Below are positions 20,572 to 31,835 of a DNA stretch of 64,000 bases, piece after piece. The position numbers and the translations under genes were made by a program. A model generated the notes under the pieces. It was not told the DNA's origin and did not search any database. It saw only the letters and a program-made list of their open reading frames with translations. Position 1 is the first letter of the stretch. Each line of letters begins with the position of its first letter. This DNA comes from Haematococcus lacustris (taxonomy: Eukaryota; Chlorophyta; Chlorophyceae; Chlamydomonadales; Haematococcaceae), in contig JASKMD010000013.1 of NCBI GenBank assembly GCA_030144725.1, forward strand, positions 3,310,322-3,374,321, given 5' to 3'.

Positions 20572-22789
20572 TCAATCAAACAAGTCACAGCGTGCTGCTG
20601 CTGCTGCCACTGCTGCATCTGCATCTGCTTCTGCTGCTGCCACTGCCTCTGCTACTGCCCCTGCCCCTGCCTCTGCCCCTGCTGTGCCGGGTGCCACAGG
20701 CCCAGCCCCTGCCACAGGCCCAGCCCCTCCCCCAGGCCCAGCACCTGCCACAGGCCCAGCACCTGCCACAGCCCCTGCTGCCCCTGCTGCCCCTGCTGCC
20801 CCTGCCACAGCTGCTGCTGCCCCCACTGCCCCTGCTGCCACCACTGCGCCACCACGGCGTCTACGCTTTGCTTTTGCCCCTTCCTTTGCCCCTGCCCCTG
20901 CCCCTACCCCTGCCCCTGCCCCTGTCCCTGCTGCCCCTGCTGCTGCCCCTGCCGCCCCTGCTGCCCCTGCTGCTGGCCCTGCCGCCCCTGCTGCCCCTGC
21001 TGCTGGCCCTGCCGCCCCTGCTGCCCCTGCTGCCAAGCCTGTCATTAGCGCAGCGGAGAGCTCCTCTACCTCTGCCCCTGCTTCTCGGCCTGCAGGCCTC
21101 TTCTTGGCACCCCCGCCTCCCAGAGCCTTACGCTTGGCTGCAGCTGGTGTGGTGTGAGCTGCCTTGGCTGATGCCTTGCCTCCTCGGCGAGGGGGTGAAG
21201 CTGGGCCTGCTTGCTGCCCTGCACTGCTGGCATCCTGCAGCTCCAGCAACAGCTTCGCCTTGTGCTCCTTAAGCCGGGTCAGGGTCGTCAACTGCACACA
21301 ACAAGGTGGCAATATGAAGCTTGGAAGGTAAGGCATGGGATATGGTATGGTAGGGAATGGTATGGTATTCACGTTAGATATTAGCTACTTGCCTTCCACC
21401 AGGATTGGTCCTGGGTGCATGCCTCCAACAGCAGCGTCTTGGCCTTCCCCTCCGTCGCCATCTGCACAGCATCAAGCAAAGCACACATACTCGGCCAACA
21501 TGTAAAACCATATACCTCTACCAGCATTGTATCGAGATACTCACCGGGTCCTGATTGCTGCCGCCGGGGATAGACCTTGCTAGGTCCAGCGCCACCTCGT
21601 CAAACTGGTCATAGAATGTCTGGGACATTGCTTTCCAGGCCTTGGCAGCTTCCGGGTGCTTGCCTTCTGGTGTCTTGTCTGGTTTCTTCCAGTTCTCTGC
21701 GATCAGGGGTGCACCATTCATTGCACAATCACCTGGCCCACAGAACGCGGGCACCACATCCGGATGTATTCGGGGGCGAACTTGCCCCAGAGCTTGACGG
21801 CGTCTTGCTGCAAGGATGCATTGGGTATAGATAACCAAGGTGACATGGGCAGTAATGAATTGTGGCTATGGTCAAATGTTGCGTGAGCACTACACTAACC
21901 TCATATTTGCCCAACACACTGAAGGGCTTGTCGGCGTTAGGTGCATGATGTTTGTACTGAAATCACACGGGAACGATGGGTCATGGTTAGCAAAGGACAT
22001 TGAGGCACATGCAACGTGACCACAGCAAATCAGGCAGCATAGGCACGCAACACAATGCTCACCTGCGCCAGGATGATCTTACTGAACTCATCGGGGACCT
22101 GCTTCCCTCCTTTGCGCGCCCGTTTCTTGGCTGGCCTCTGCTTCTGCTTCTCTTCCTCCTCCTCCTCCTCCTCCCCCTCCGTCTCCTCCTCCTCCGCCCC
22201 CTCACCCTCCTCCCCCTCATCCTCCTCCCCCTCATCCTCACCCTCCTCCCCCTCCCCCTCATCCTCCAGCGCCTCCTCCTCTCCCACACCCTCCCCTTCA
22301 TCCCCAGAAGAGGCAAAAGGCCCAAGGGGCTGCCCCCTTGGTCGCTGGGCCAAAGGCAATTCATCTGACTCGTGCCCAGAGTCAGCTGTGCGAGGGGCAG
22401 CAGCCTTAATCTGCAGCAACGATAGTTCATGGAGTTAATGTAAGCATGAAGGTGCCTGGCACGGTAAGGCATCGCTGCAGTCAGGCGGTATTGGTACGGA
22501 ATTACTATACCTTCTTGTCGGTGGGCTTAGTGCCTGCCATCTTCTTGGTGACCGTGTTGCGGTACATTTCAAAGGATGTTGTTGCGGTTTGGAGAGACGG
22601 CGCCAACACGATGTTGCGGTGCTTACTCATAAAATTATCGTCCTCAGTGAACCAAAAGTCACTTTGTCGGCCAGCAAGCGACGCCGGGTGGGTACACAGA
22701 GAGCGGGCCGCGATGGCCAACGCGGGCCGCGATGGCCGGACACAATGCGACCATTTACTCTCCAGGCTTCCCAAGACAAAGGCAATCAT
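20572..22789 (-). CDS. Acidic, Ala-rich protein of unknown function, transposon Y
   Basis: Not recognised. Exons read from the top: start at 22789 or, more likely, 22630, to 22511; 22410-22063; 21956-21900; 21807 to ~21545; 21461-21393 (followed by a GC-type donor); 21291-20572. Middle exons carry a long Glu/Gly acidic tract, then a basic KKRARKG patch, then a Trp-containing region (KLWGKFAPEYIRMW; ENWKKPDKTPEGKHPEAAKAW). The C-terminus has Lys-rich segments (TTLTRLKEHKAKLLLEL; KEGAKAKRRRRGG) among ~150 residues of Ala/Gly/Pro repeat. Between ~21735 and 21807 the frame does not join cleanly, suggesting a one-base indel or a mis-modelled splice. Charge and context suggest a nuclear accessory protein, possibly a TNPA-like DNA-binding factor; that is inference only. 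Confidence 0.5.
22631..22787. promoter_or_regulatory. Putative bidirectional promoter in transposon Y
   Basis: The transposase ATG (22788) faces right and the acidic protein reads left, from ATG 22630 or an ATG at 22789 that overlaps the transposase ATG within CATG. The ~157 bp between would drive both. It includes a duplicated CGCGGGCCGCGATGGCC-like block (22704-22738). No other promoter element can be named. Confidence 0.45.
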
Positions 22790-25700
22790 GGTGAAGCACT
22801 CCTACAAATTAGTCCCTGCGTTTTTCCCTGCGCTTTTGTCAACCTTGTCCAAATGGGCTGAAACTTGGCCAGTTGGTAGCTTGTGATGTAAGGATTCCAT
22901 CCCAAAAGAAATCAGGTCAAAAAAATCAAAGGCGGAGGCTGGGCGGCCCGTGGCGTTCACGCAGGGACGGATGCAGGGATGGAGGGGGGGGCGCAGGGAC
23001 GAGTGCAGGGATTTAAGGGGGGGTGCAGGGACGGATGCAGGGACGAGTGCAGGGATGAGTGCAGGGATTTTGGGCGCAGGGACGAGTGCAGGGATAAGCG
23101 CAGGGACGAGTGCAGGGATTTCGGGCGCAGGGACGGGCGCAGGGACGAGCGCAGGGACGAGTGCAGGGATGAGCGCAGGGACGAGTGCAGGGATTTCGGG
23201 CGCAGGGACGAGTGCAGGGATAAGCGCAGGGACGAGTGCAGGGATTTCGGGCGCAGGGACGAGTGCAGGGACGAGCGCAGGGACGAGTGCAGGGATGAGC
23301 GCAGGGACGAGTGCAGGGATTTCGGGCGCAGGGACGAGTGCAGGGATAAGCGCAGGGACGAGTGCAGGGATTTCGGGCGCAGGGACGAGTGCAGGGATGA
23401 GCGCAGGGACGAGTGCAGGGATTTCGGGCGCAGGGACGAGTGCAGGGACGAGCGCAGGGACGAGTGCAGGGATTTCGGGCGCAGGGACGAGTGCAGGGAC
23501 GAGCGCAGGGTCGAGTGCAGGGACGAGCGCAGGGACCGACGCAGGGGTTGTAGGAACGTGCATGATGCTTACAGCAGTGCCTAACACGAGCATAAATAAC
23601 CTTCTCTATGTTTGCTACATCCAACTACATACATCACATCCATCTACTGCGATCATTTAGGCTGGAGGCTGGCTGCTGCATGTCAGCTGGCTCCTGCCTG
23701 TAAGCTGGCTGCCACCAAGCTGCTACGGCCTCGTGGCTGCTGATCCTGGCTTGCACCACTGCTCCATTGCCACACCACTGCCAAGAGGCTGCTGCACGCC
23801 TGCACAACAACAACATGCACACAAGGGGGCATGTGCACAAGAGCACACACCTTACTGATGAAGGACGCACCCACGACGTTCATCTGCAATCAGGCAGGCA
23901 ACACAGATGTGGTGGAACGTGACGCTATATAGATGAAGCGCGACTGGTGCTGCGTGACTGCTACCACGAAAACGGCGGCTGCACCGCACTGCGACATCGC
24001 ACCTGGCATAGTGTACGAGTGCAGTCCGAATCCTGCAAGCCTGCGAGCGTGCAAGCCGGCAAACCTGCAAGCCACGAGGCGGCAAGACACATCGCACATC
24101 GCTCAATTGCCAGCCGAAGCCACTTACCACCACTAGCGTGCAACGGGCCCTCCTCTGTGGCAGCCACCAGCCAGGCCGTGCCAGTTTCTCGTCGCCTGAT
24201 CCCGCTTGGGGAAGCAATATGTGTGCTGCCTTGTATCCTAAGGGATGAACGATGCCGCCGTTAGAACTGCTCTACAACACGCAAACTTCGTCACTCGCAA
24301 GCTTCGCGATTCACTAACTTTGAAAGTTCACTAACCAAGATAGCGCTTATTCAGACTGTGCTAGGCCTTGTCGGGAACGTACTGCGATGTATTGGCAAAG
24401 GCTTGCGTCAAGATTGGCCTTAGTAGGAGGAATGAAGGTGCACTGGCACGGCCTGGCTGGTGGCTGCCACAGAGGAGGGCCCGTTGCACGCTAGTGGTGG
24501 TAAGTGGCTTCGGCTGGCAATTGAGCGATGTGCGATGTGTCTTGCCGCCTCGTGGCTTGCAGGTTTGCCGGCTTGCACGCTCGCAGGCTTGCAGGATTCG
24601 GACTGCACTCGTACACTATGCCAGGTGCGATGTCGCAGTGCGGTGCAGCCGCCGTTTTCGTGGTAGCAGTCACGCAGCACCAGTCGCGCTTCATCTATAT
24701 AGCGTCACGTTCCACCACATCTGTGTTGCCTGCCTGATTGCAGATGAACGTCGTGGGTGCGTCCTTCATCAGTAAGGTGTGTGCTCTTGTGCACATGCCC
24801 CCTTGTGTGCATGTTGTTGTTGTGCAGGCGTGCAGCAGCCTCTTGGCAGTGGTGTGGCAATGGAGCAGTGGTGCAAGCCAGGATCAGCAGCCACGAGGCC
24901 GTAGCAGCTTGGTGGCAGCCAGCTTACAGGCAGGAGCCAGCTGACATGCAGCAGCCAGCCTCCAGCCTAAATGATCGCAGTAGATGGATGTGATGTATGT
25001 AGTTGGATGTAGCAAACATAGAGAAGGTTATTTATGCTCGTGTTAGGCACTGCTGTAAGCATCATGCACGTTCCTACAACCCCTGCGTCGGTCCCTGCGC
25101 TCGTCCCTGCACTCGACCCTGCGCTCATCCCTGCACTCGTCCCTGCGCCCGAAATCCCTGCACTCGTCCCTGCGCTCGTCCCTGCACTCGTCCCTGCGCC
25201 CGAAATCCCTGCACTCGTCCCTGCGCTCATCCCTGCACTCGTCCCTGCGCCCGAAATCCCTGCACTCGTCCCTGCGCTTATCCCTGCACTCGTCCCTGCG
25301 CCCGAAATCCCTGCACTCGTCCCTGCGCTCATCCCTGCACTCGTCCCTGCGCTCGTCCCTGCACTCGTCCCTGCGCCCGAAATCCCTGCACTCGTCCCTG
25401 CGCTTATCCCTGCACTCGTCCCTGCGCCCGAAATCCCTGCACTCGTCCCTGCGCTCATCCCTGCACTCGTCCCTGCGCTCGTCCCTGCGCCCGTCCCTGC
25501 GCCCGAAATCCCTGCACTCGTCCCTGCGCTTATCCCTGCACTCGTCCCTGCGCCCAAAATCCCTGCACTCATCCCTGCACTCGTCCCTGCATCCGTCCCT
25601 GCACCCCCCCTTAAATCCCTGCACTCGTCCCTGCGCCCCCCCCTCCATCCCTGCATCCGTCCCTGCGTGAACGCCACGGGCCGCCCAGCCTCCGCCTTTG

Positions 25701-28700
25701 ATTTTTTTGACCTGATTTCTTTTGGGATGGAATCCTTACATCACAAGCTACCAGCTGGCCAAGTTTCAGCCCATTTGGACAAGGTTGACAAAAGCGCAGG
25801 GAAAAACGCAGGGACTAATTTGTAGGAGTGAGACAGCCTTTCAATGCCTAGTGTGCAGAGAATCAGGCAGCTTAAGAGGAATGCGCACTCACTGTTCCAA
25901 GAACCATCCCCAGTTCGTGGGAGCTGAAGGCACGAAGGCTAGGGCGGAGAGGCAGGCTATAGCGAAAGCTCAGTCCCCAGACGCACAGCAACACACATCG
26001 CAAGAGTCGGCAGTAAGATGTCGCTTGCATTTAGTTAGTACGCGCTGACGTACATGTGCGCTTGAGGCGGCTAATGCGTGCACCTCATCGCGGACAATTT
26101 GCGTCGCAGGCCACATGTTGTCCGCATGTTGTGACGACATGTGTGCAGGGGAGCTGTGGAGATGGAGGAGGGGTGGCTGAGGACGGGCAAGGAGATGGAG
26201 GAGGGGTGGCTGAGGACGGGCAAGGAGGCAGGGATCAGGGAGCCTCAGCGGGACAAGAGGGTGCCAGGCTTCCAGAGGGTGCATGGAGGGGACAGGGAGG
26301 AGGGGACGAACAGCGTGGGAGGGGAGGGGAGGACAACATGGAGGGACAGCGCGGAGACAGAGAAGAGGGGGGTGTAGGAGGAAGGGGAGGAGTCGACGGA
26401 GGAGGGGACGGAGGTGGTAGTGATGACAGTGGGAGTGAAGACAGTGATGAGGAAGGGGAAGGGTATCCAGGAGGTCCCGGAGGTCCAGGAGGTCCAGGAG
26501 GTCCAGGAGGCCCAGGGGGTCCAGGAGAGCCGGGAGGCCCAGGGGGGCCAGAGGGGGATGAAGGAGGGGGGGATGGCGCCAGGGCACGTCGAAGCAAGGT
26601 GTTCAAGCTTGATGCCAACCTTCACCAACCCGTGTTCAGGTACTTAGAAATAACAGATATTAGTATCACAAGTAGGGAGCTGTTCAATATAGTAGTTGCT
26701 TGTCATTGTGCATGCCATTACAGGAACTGCCCCTTGACAGGCAAGGACATGATGGACGAGCTGAGCAGGCTGTTGGACATGAGACTGACGAAGGAGCAGA
26801 TGAAGGGGGTGTTGAAGCTGATCCGTAGGCTACTTGCAAACCAGCCTGATCTCAACCTCATCACCAGCTTCTACCAGCTGATGAGTTTGCAGGGCGTCCA
26901 GCACGCAAATGAGTACGAGGTGCATGTGTGCAACGCGGGCAAGGACAACAAGGCCAAAAACAAGTACTGCCCAGGCTTCGCCTACCCGAAGATACGACGG
27001 TGAGATCAGGGGAAAGGGTGTGGCAATTAGGCAATGCATCATGCATCAGGCAGGCATGCATGGCGCATTACACATGTTGTTGGTTTGGGTCAAGGTTACC
27101 TTAATGTGCACGCATGCATAGGTCTGAGTGGCTTGCCCACCAGGATGACAAGTGCGACTACTGTGAGACACCTCGCTTCCATGTGGACAAGAAGAAAGGT
27201 GAAACATATCTACATGGGCATGGTCAAGCTCTAATGACACTTGTAGAGGTACACATATGTTGTATGCTGCGCCTTGCTTGGTTACAGGGAGCCCACAGGA
27301 GATCACCTTGAAGCCTCGGTGGAGCATGTCTCTGTTCGGCTGGGACACAGTGGTGAAGAACATCATGGAGCGCAAGGACGTGATGACTTGGTTCAGGCGA
27401 GCTCGGGGCGTGGACCCACCTGCTGGCTCTTTCCGGGCAAGTGAGTAGGCATGGGTTGACCTTGGCATAGAATTCACAGCATAGCCAGATGATTAGTACA
27501 GTGACATGCACCATACCATGATGTTGTTGTTTGGCAGGCCCTGCATGGCGAGAGATGCAGCCCAAGCTACCAGAGGTTGTGGCCACCTCCCCCAACACAG
27601 CCCACTTCATGATTGGGGTTGACTGGATGACCCTGGGCAAGAACGGCACCTGGTCAGTGGGTGTGATCCTGTTGAGGCTGCTGGATGTGCCGGCTGTGGT
27701 GTGCGGCAAGCGGGCGTGCAGCTCAGTGCTGGCCGTCATCAACGGAGGGAAGCACCAGTCTCACCTGACAGGCTACATGAAAGCCATCTGCCAGGAAGTC
27801 AGCAAGCACATCGAGGGCCCGGGTGACCTGGGTGTGATAGTGGAGCCACACCCAGGCCCAGGTGTTGATGGTGTGGCTCCCGCCCGTGTTGAGCCTGTCC
27901 GCATCCTGGGAGTCCCAGTGGTATCAATCGCTGATACCCCAGCCACGTGAGTGAGACAAAGGCCAACAGCTAGCACTTACAAATGATTCCACCACCTCCC
28001 AGTCCAGTCTATCCCTATACAACTTGTACCCTGCCAAGTGTTACCACCAAACATATGACACCCATTAAGGCAACACTTGCGTGATTGTGTGCATGTAGAG
28101 CCACCTTGACCAGGGGCATGGGCCACAGCGCCCTGAAGATGTCCCACAACTGCAACATCAGCAAGCCCCCCAACCCCCCTACAGAGAAGGCGCCCCTTGG
28201 CTACGACTCGCCAACGCTGCAGACCCTACCAGGCTCCAACCGGGAGGTATGGAACACTTGACAAACTCGACAGCATGTGCCAATGAAAACAGACCAAGGA
28301 TCCCTTGGCACACACCATCCTTGCTTGCGGTGGCGGACTGAAGGAGTATGTGCTCATCTATGACGTGCGCATGAAGTTCACCCACGAGCAGATCATGGAC
28401 CGAGGTGCCCCCTTCATCCATGGGTGGTCCCAAGGCGACCCTAAGGTGGTGGGCTGCCACGCCCAGCCCCTCCTGCCCCTGCTGCTGCAATTCCTGGACG
28501 CCCGGTTAGCCCACCTGGTGCCTGTGTACCACAGCTTCATGTATGGCTTGCTGAAGCACCAGCTGGAGTGGTTCATGAGTGCAGATGGCCTTCACATTGA
28601 TGTGCGGCGTGAGATAGTGAAGCGTGGAGCAGCCATTCAATCCCCATCTGACTTGGGACGGGACCTGGGAGACCTTGCCAACCGCACGTAAGCCATAAGC

Positions 28701-30507
28701 ATGGAGTGCAGTATGTCATAATCACATCACACTGAACGGAAAGGATGAGGACATCTCAAGGGGCATGTCATGACACGCATATGATTGCACTGGTGCTGCA
28801 ATGCTCATGTCACCATGCAGCGGATGGCGCATGGAGGACTACAAGCACTGGTATGTGCACTTCTCACCCATCGTGTTGCGTGGCAACCTTTTGCCAGAGC
28901 CCTACCGTGGGTTGTGGACAGCCTTGGAGGGCGCTATGCTGCACTACTTGACACCAGGTAATTTGCAAACCAACATTTACAGGCACGGTCCCACTGCATG
29001 ACGACTAGCTCATACCTAACAAAGTGTATATGTCTGCCCAATTCAGGCTCGGAGAACAGCGCCACCCCTGCGGGGATGGAGGCAGGCTATGCACATCTGA
29101 AGACCTATGCAGCCAGGTTGGAGCGCTGCCGCCGGGATCCTCTGCTCCCAGCTGCGCATGGAGACAACGAGGGCAAGCTGTCTGTGCCTACTGACCAAGT
29201 CTGCCCGAATCTCCACACAACGGCCTGCAGGTGAGAGTTTAAACAGTAGCATGCAGGCCAACCTTACCCATCAACAATGCATGCATCTGCAGGCAGACCA
29301 TGCATGAACATGGTATCATGGCTGTGGTGTGCACAGGCTGTTCATGCAAGAGAGCAATGTGGGCAGGACATACCTGTTTGGCGAGCTCAAGATCGAGCGT
29401 GACCTGCATGACTTGAAGTCCATCACCACCAGCGGCATTCCTGGAGCCCAGCTGGATGCCCACATTGCCATGCGGGTGGCCGGGCATAACGCCAGCAAGA
29501 GGCTGCTTGACCGGGCTGAGCCAGAGGCCCAGCAGGACTACAAGGCCCGCCTGAAGGACGAGCTGACACAGGACGGGCAGCAGGCCCTGATGCTGGGAGC
29601 GGGCAGTGCAGAGTGCCCACTGCAGAACAGCCCGGGTGCCATGATGAGGGGCTGCATGAAGGCAGTCCAGGATCTGCAGAAAAGCGACGAGGCCACCCCA
29701 TGGCGCACATGGCACGTCAAGCAGGTGTTCGGTGAGGCCCTAACCGCAAGGGAGGCAGAGGAGGAGGCCAAGGAGGATCAACGGGTCGCTGACCCTGCAC
29801 CCCCGTATCCAGTGCGGTACTACCAGCGGGCAGACTGCAATGGCACCATTGTGTTCAGCAGTGTGTACAAACGCCCCTCAACCCGCAACAACACCTGGGT
29901 CAGCATCCCGTTCGAGCTCGATGACGACAAGTGGGCCATTTGGGCTGGCCATGTGCAGTTCTGGGTTCGACTGGAGCACCCCAAGCTGCCTGGGTTGTTC
30001 CTACGCCTAGCAGTCAGCCGCATCTACTTGACACGCCCTACATCCCACCCCTCATGTTTGGCAGCGACAGGTCAGGCTGTTCCCAGGCCACATCAGGCAG
30101 CAGGAGCTGGAGCAGCGGCCAACGCAGGAGGTCAGGGGGGAGAGCCACCAGGAGACGGAGATGCAGAAGGGGCTGCTGGGCCCAGCGGTATAGGTGGGCC
30201 ACAGCAGCACAGGTCAGCAAAGCGTGGGGTGGTACAGGCAGCAGCGGAGGCAGCCAGCACAGGTGGCATCAGGAAGTCCCAGAGGCTTGCAGCCGGTGCA
30301 TCACAGCGGCAGGCAGACCCCCTTCCACCTGTTGAGGAGCGCCCGCAGCAGTCAGCCATGGGCAGCATGCACCAGGGCTATGGAGATCAGCATTGGTATA
30401 TGTTTGATGCCACCAAGATCTTCACAGTCTTTGTGACCAGCTTTGAGGATGGGGAGGGCTACGGCCGTATGTTCTTTGTGCCAGCGCACAGCCTCAGCCG
30501 CAGCTAG
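22788..30507 (+). CDS. TNP2/CACTA-like transposase, interrupted by a palindromic element
   Basis: Cuts and moves transposon Y. Coding segments: 22788-22796, 25833-26012, 26149-26639, 26724-26999, 27122-27198, 27288-27440, 27538-27946, 28099-28246, 28293-28687, 28821-28957, 29047-29230, 29337-30507. Introns are GT-AG, the inserted palindrome (22797-25830 plus one AG) is skipped, and the total is 3,630 bases, 1,209 residues, no stop. N-terminal C2H2 finger (C8, C11, H23, H28); acidic Gly-rich linker with collagen-like GGPGGP; a CDYC pair; TNP2-like core GVDWMTL (D424) with VILLRLLDVPAVVCGKRA; YHSFMYGLLKH (H661), the position of the family's D-x-x-H-x-L-x-L-G-x-x-K motif but lacking its Asp; then WRMEDYKHWYVHFSPIVL. 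The insertion after codon 3 should abolish expression from this ATG. Confidence 0.82.
22797..24185 (+). repeat. Left arm of the giant palindrome
   Basis: 1,389 bp, the reverse complement of 24442-25830. The outer third is GCAGGGACGAGTGCAGGGAT-type repeats (about 22965-23545); the inner part (23560-24185) is unique-looking sequence without a recognisable coding region. Confidence 0.95.
22965..23545. repeat. GCAGGGA-based minisatellite in palindrome arm
   Basis: Alternation of GCGCAGGGACGAGTGCAGGG with ATTTCGG or ATGA/ATAA spacers; basic period 12 bp with higher-order ~27-63 bp units. Mirrored at 25082-25662. The GCAGGGA word also occurs at the ends of the 345-bp MITEs. Confidence 0.9.
24186..24441. 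other. Spacer at the centre of the palindrome
   Basis: 256 bp not shared between arms, including a CGCAAACTTCG/CGCAAGCTTCGCG-like stretch. No ORF or RNA gene recognised. It forms the loop of the predicted hairpin. Confidence 0.85.
24442..25830 (-). repeat. Right arm of the giant palindrome
   Basis: Reverse complement of 22797-24185 across its whole length, without gaps. Confidence 0.95.
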
Positions 30508-30682
30508 TCATACATCAATCACGGTGCTGCACTCAATAAGAACGGATGACAGAATAATTGCTTGTAATGCTGTTCCTGTTCTATGGTTGTTGGGCTGCGT
30601 CACTGTCATGTTTCTGCTGCTGCCACTGTCACACCATCAGCATTTAGTGATAGAATGCCTTAGCTACCTAGCGGTATGACCT

Positions 30683-31685
30683 GCAGGACCCTGTAGGCGT
30701 GAGGCAGAACCCTGTAGACTTGTGTCGCAGGACCCTGTAGGCGTGCGGCAGAACCCTGTAGACGTGTGTCGCAGGACCCTGTAGGCGTGCGGCAGAACCC
30801 TGTAGACTTGTGTCGCAGGACCCTGTAGGCGTGCGGCAGAACCCTGTAGACTTGAGCCATAAGACCCTGTAGGCGTGCTGCAGAACCCTGTAGACTTGTG
30901 TCGCAGGACCCTGTAGGCGTGCGGCAGAACCCTGTAGACTTGTGTCGCAGGACCCTGTAGGCGTGCGGCAGAACCCTGTAGACGTGTGTCGCAGGACCCT
31001 GTAGGCGTGCGGCAGAACCCTGTAGTCGTGTGGCGCAGAACCCTGTAGGCGTGCAGCGAAACCCTGCAGAAGTGTGTCGCAGGACCCTGTAGCCGTGCGG
31101 CAAGACCCTGTAATCAAACGTCGCAGGACCCTGTAGGCGTGCGGCAGAACCCTGTAGACTTGAGCCATAGGACCCTGTAAGCGTGCGGCAGAACCCTGTA
31201 AACAAATGTCGCAGGACCCTGTAGACGTGCGGCAGAACCCTGTAGACTTGAGCCATAAGACCCTGTAGGCGTGCGGCAGAACCCTGTAGACGTGGGTCGC
31301 AGGACCCTGTAGGGGTGCGGCAGAACCCTGCAGAATGTGTGTCGTAGGACCCTGTAGACGTGCGGCAGAACCCTGTAAACAAATGTCATAGAACCCTGTA
31401 GCCGTGCGGCAGAACCCTGCAGAAGTGGGTCGCAGGACCCTGTAGCCGTGCGGCAGAACCCTGCAGAAGTGGGTCGCAGGACCCTGTAGCTGTGCGGCAG
31501 GACCCTGTAAATATACGTCGTAGGACCCTGTAGGCGTGCGGCAGGACCCTGTAGACGTGTGTCGTAGGACCCTGTAGCCGTGCGGCAGAACCCTGTAAAC
31601 AAATGTCGCAGGACCCTGTAGCCGTGCGGCAGAACCCTGTGGCCCAGGACCCTGTACAGGGTCGGTAGGACCCTGTACAGGGTTA
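30683..31685. repeat. Right subterminal repeat array of transposon Y
   Basis: 42-43-bp dimers of GCAGGACCCTGTAGGCGTGC and GGCAGAACCCTGTAGACNTG, i.e. the complement of the 15300-16195 units, closing with two palindromic GGACCCTGTACAGGGTC units (31645-31685). Inverted orientation relative to the left array. The last 150 bp (31686-31835) carry the right terminal inverted repeat. Confidence 0.9.
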
Positions 31686-31815
31686 GGTAACTTTTCAAAT
31701 AGTTATAACAGCGCAACAACTTGGAGTTTTTCAATGACAACAACGGCGTTGAGTCGGCCTTTCCTGGGGCTATCTGCAGTATGCCTCCCGGGAAGAAATG
31801 ACGTAGGCGACTTCC

Positions 31816-31835
31816 GGCCTTAATCGGCGCGAGTG
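31816..31835 (-). repeat. Right terminal inverted repeat of transposon Y
   Basis: GGCCTTAATCGGCGCGAGTG; complement begins CACTCGCGCCGATTAAGG. Followed by target duplication CT at 31836-31837 and the resumed integrase codons of gypsy B. Confidence 0.9.

Larger units (their letters stand above)
22797..25830. mobile_element. 3,034-bp palindromic CACTC-type element
   Basis: Begins CACTCCTACAAATTAGTCCC and ends with its exact complement; 2-bp duplication AG (22795-22796, 25831-25832). Two inverted arms of 1,389 bp with no indel and at least two mismatches (near 22874 and 23507) surround a 256-bp spacer. No credible gene: mirrored ORFs in both arms are translations of a 12-27-bp repeat. Terminal ~150 bp resemble the 345-bp MITEs (shared AGTCCCTGCG, CCTTGTCC and TTTGATTTTTT blocks). 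It sits nine bases inside the transposase coding sequence. Confidence 0.93.
14102..31835 (+). mobile_element. 17.7-kb CACTA-like DNA transposon Y with dioxygenase cargo
   Basis: Termini CACTCGTGCAAATTAAGGCC (left) and, on the complement of the right end, CACTCGCGCCGATTAAGGCC; 17 of 20 bases match. Flanked by a 2-bp duplication CT (14100-14101, 31836-31837). Long subterminal arrays lie inside both ends (about 14420-16515 and 30683-31685) in opposite orientation. Three genes lie inside: TNP2-like transposase on plus, and a dioxygenase-like gene and an acidic protein on minus. Nested insertions: 20221-20565 and 22797-25830. Terminal CACT, 2-bp duplication, subterminal repeats and a TNP2-type transposase all agree with the CACTA/EnSpm superfamily, although CACTA duplications are more often 3 bp. 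Confidence 0.92.

Noticed and set aside
20563..21272. Plus-strand Cys/Pro- or Leu/Pro-rich ORFs
   Set aside because: Antisense of the Ala/Gly-rich end of the acidic-protein gene; extreme composition and no independent evidence.
22950..23660. 236-residue ORF rich in SAGTSAG/RRDECRD repeats, and its mirror at 24967-25677
   Set aside because: Open in several frames on both strands because the underlying 12-bp unit has no stop; identical in both palindrome arms. Repeat artefact, not a protein.
26460..26580. Collagen-like GGPGGPGGP segment as a separate collagen-type gene
   Set aside because: Short linker within exon 2 of the transposase model, flanked by in-frame, spliced transposase exons.
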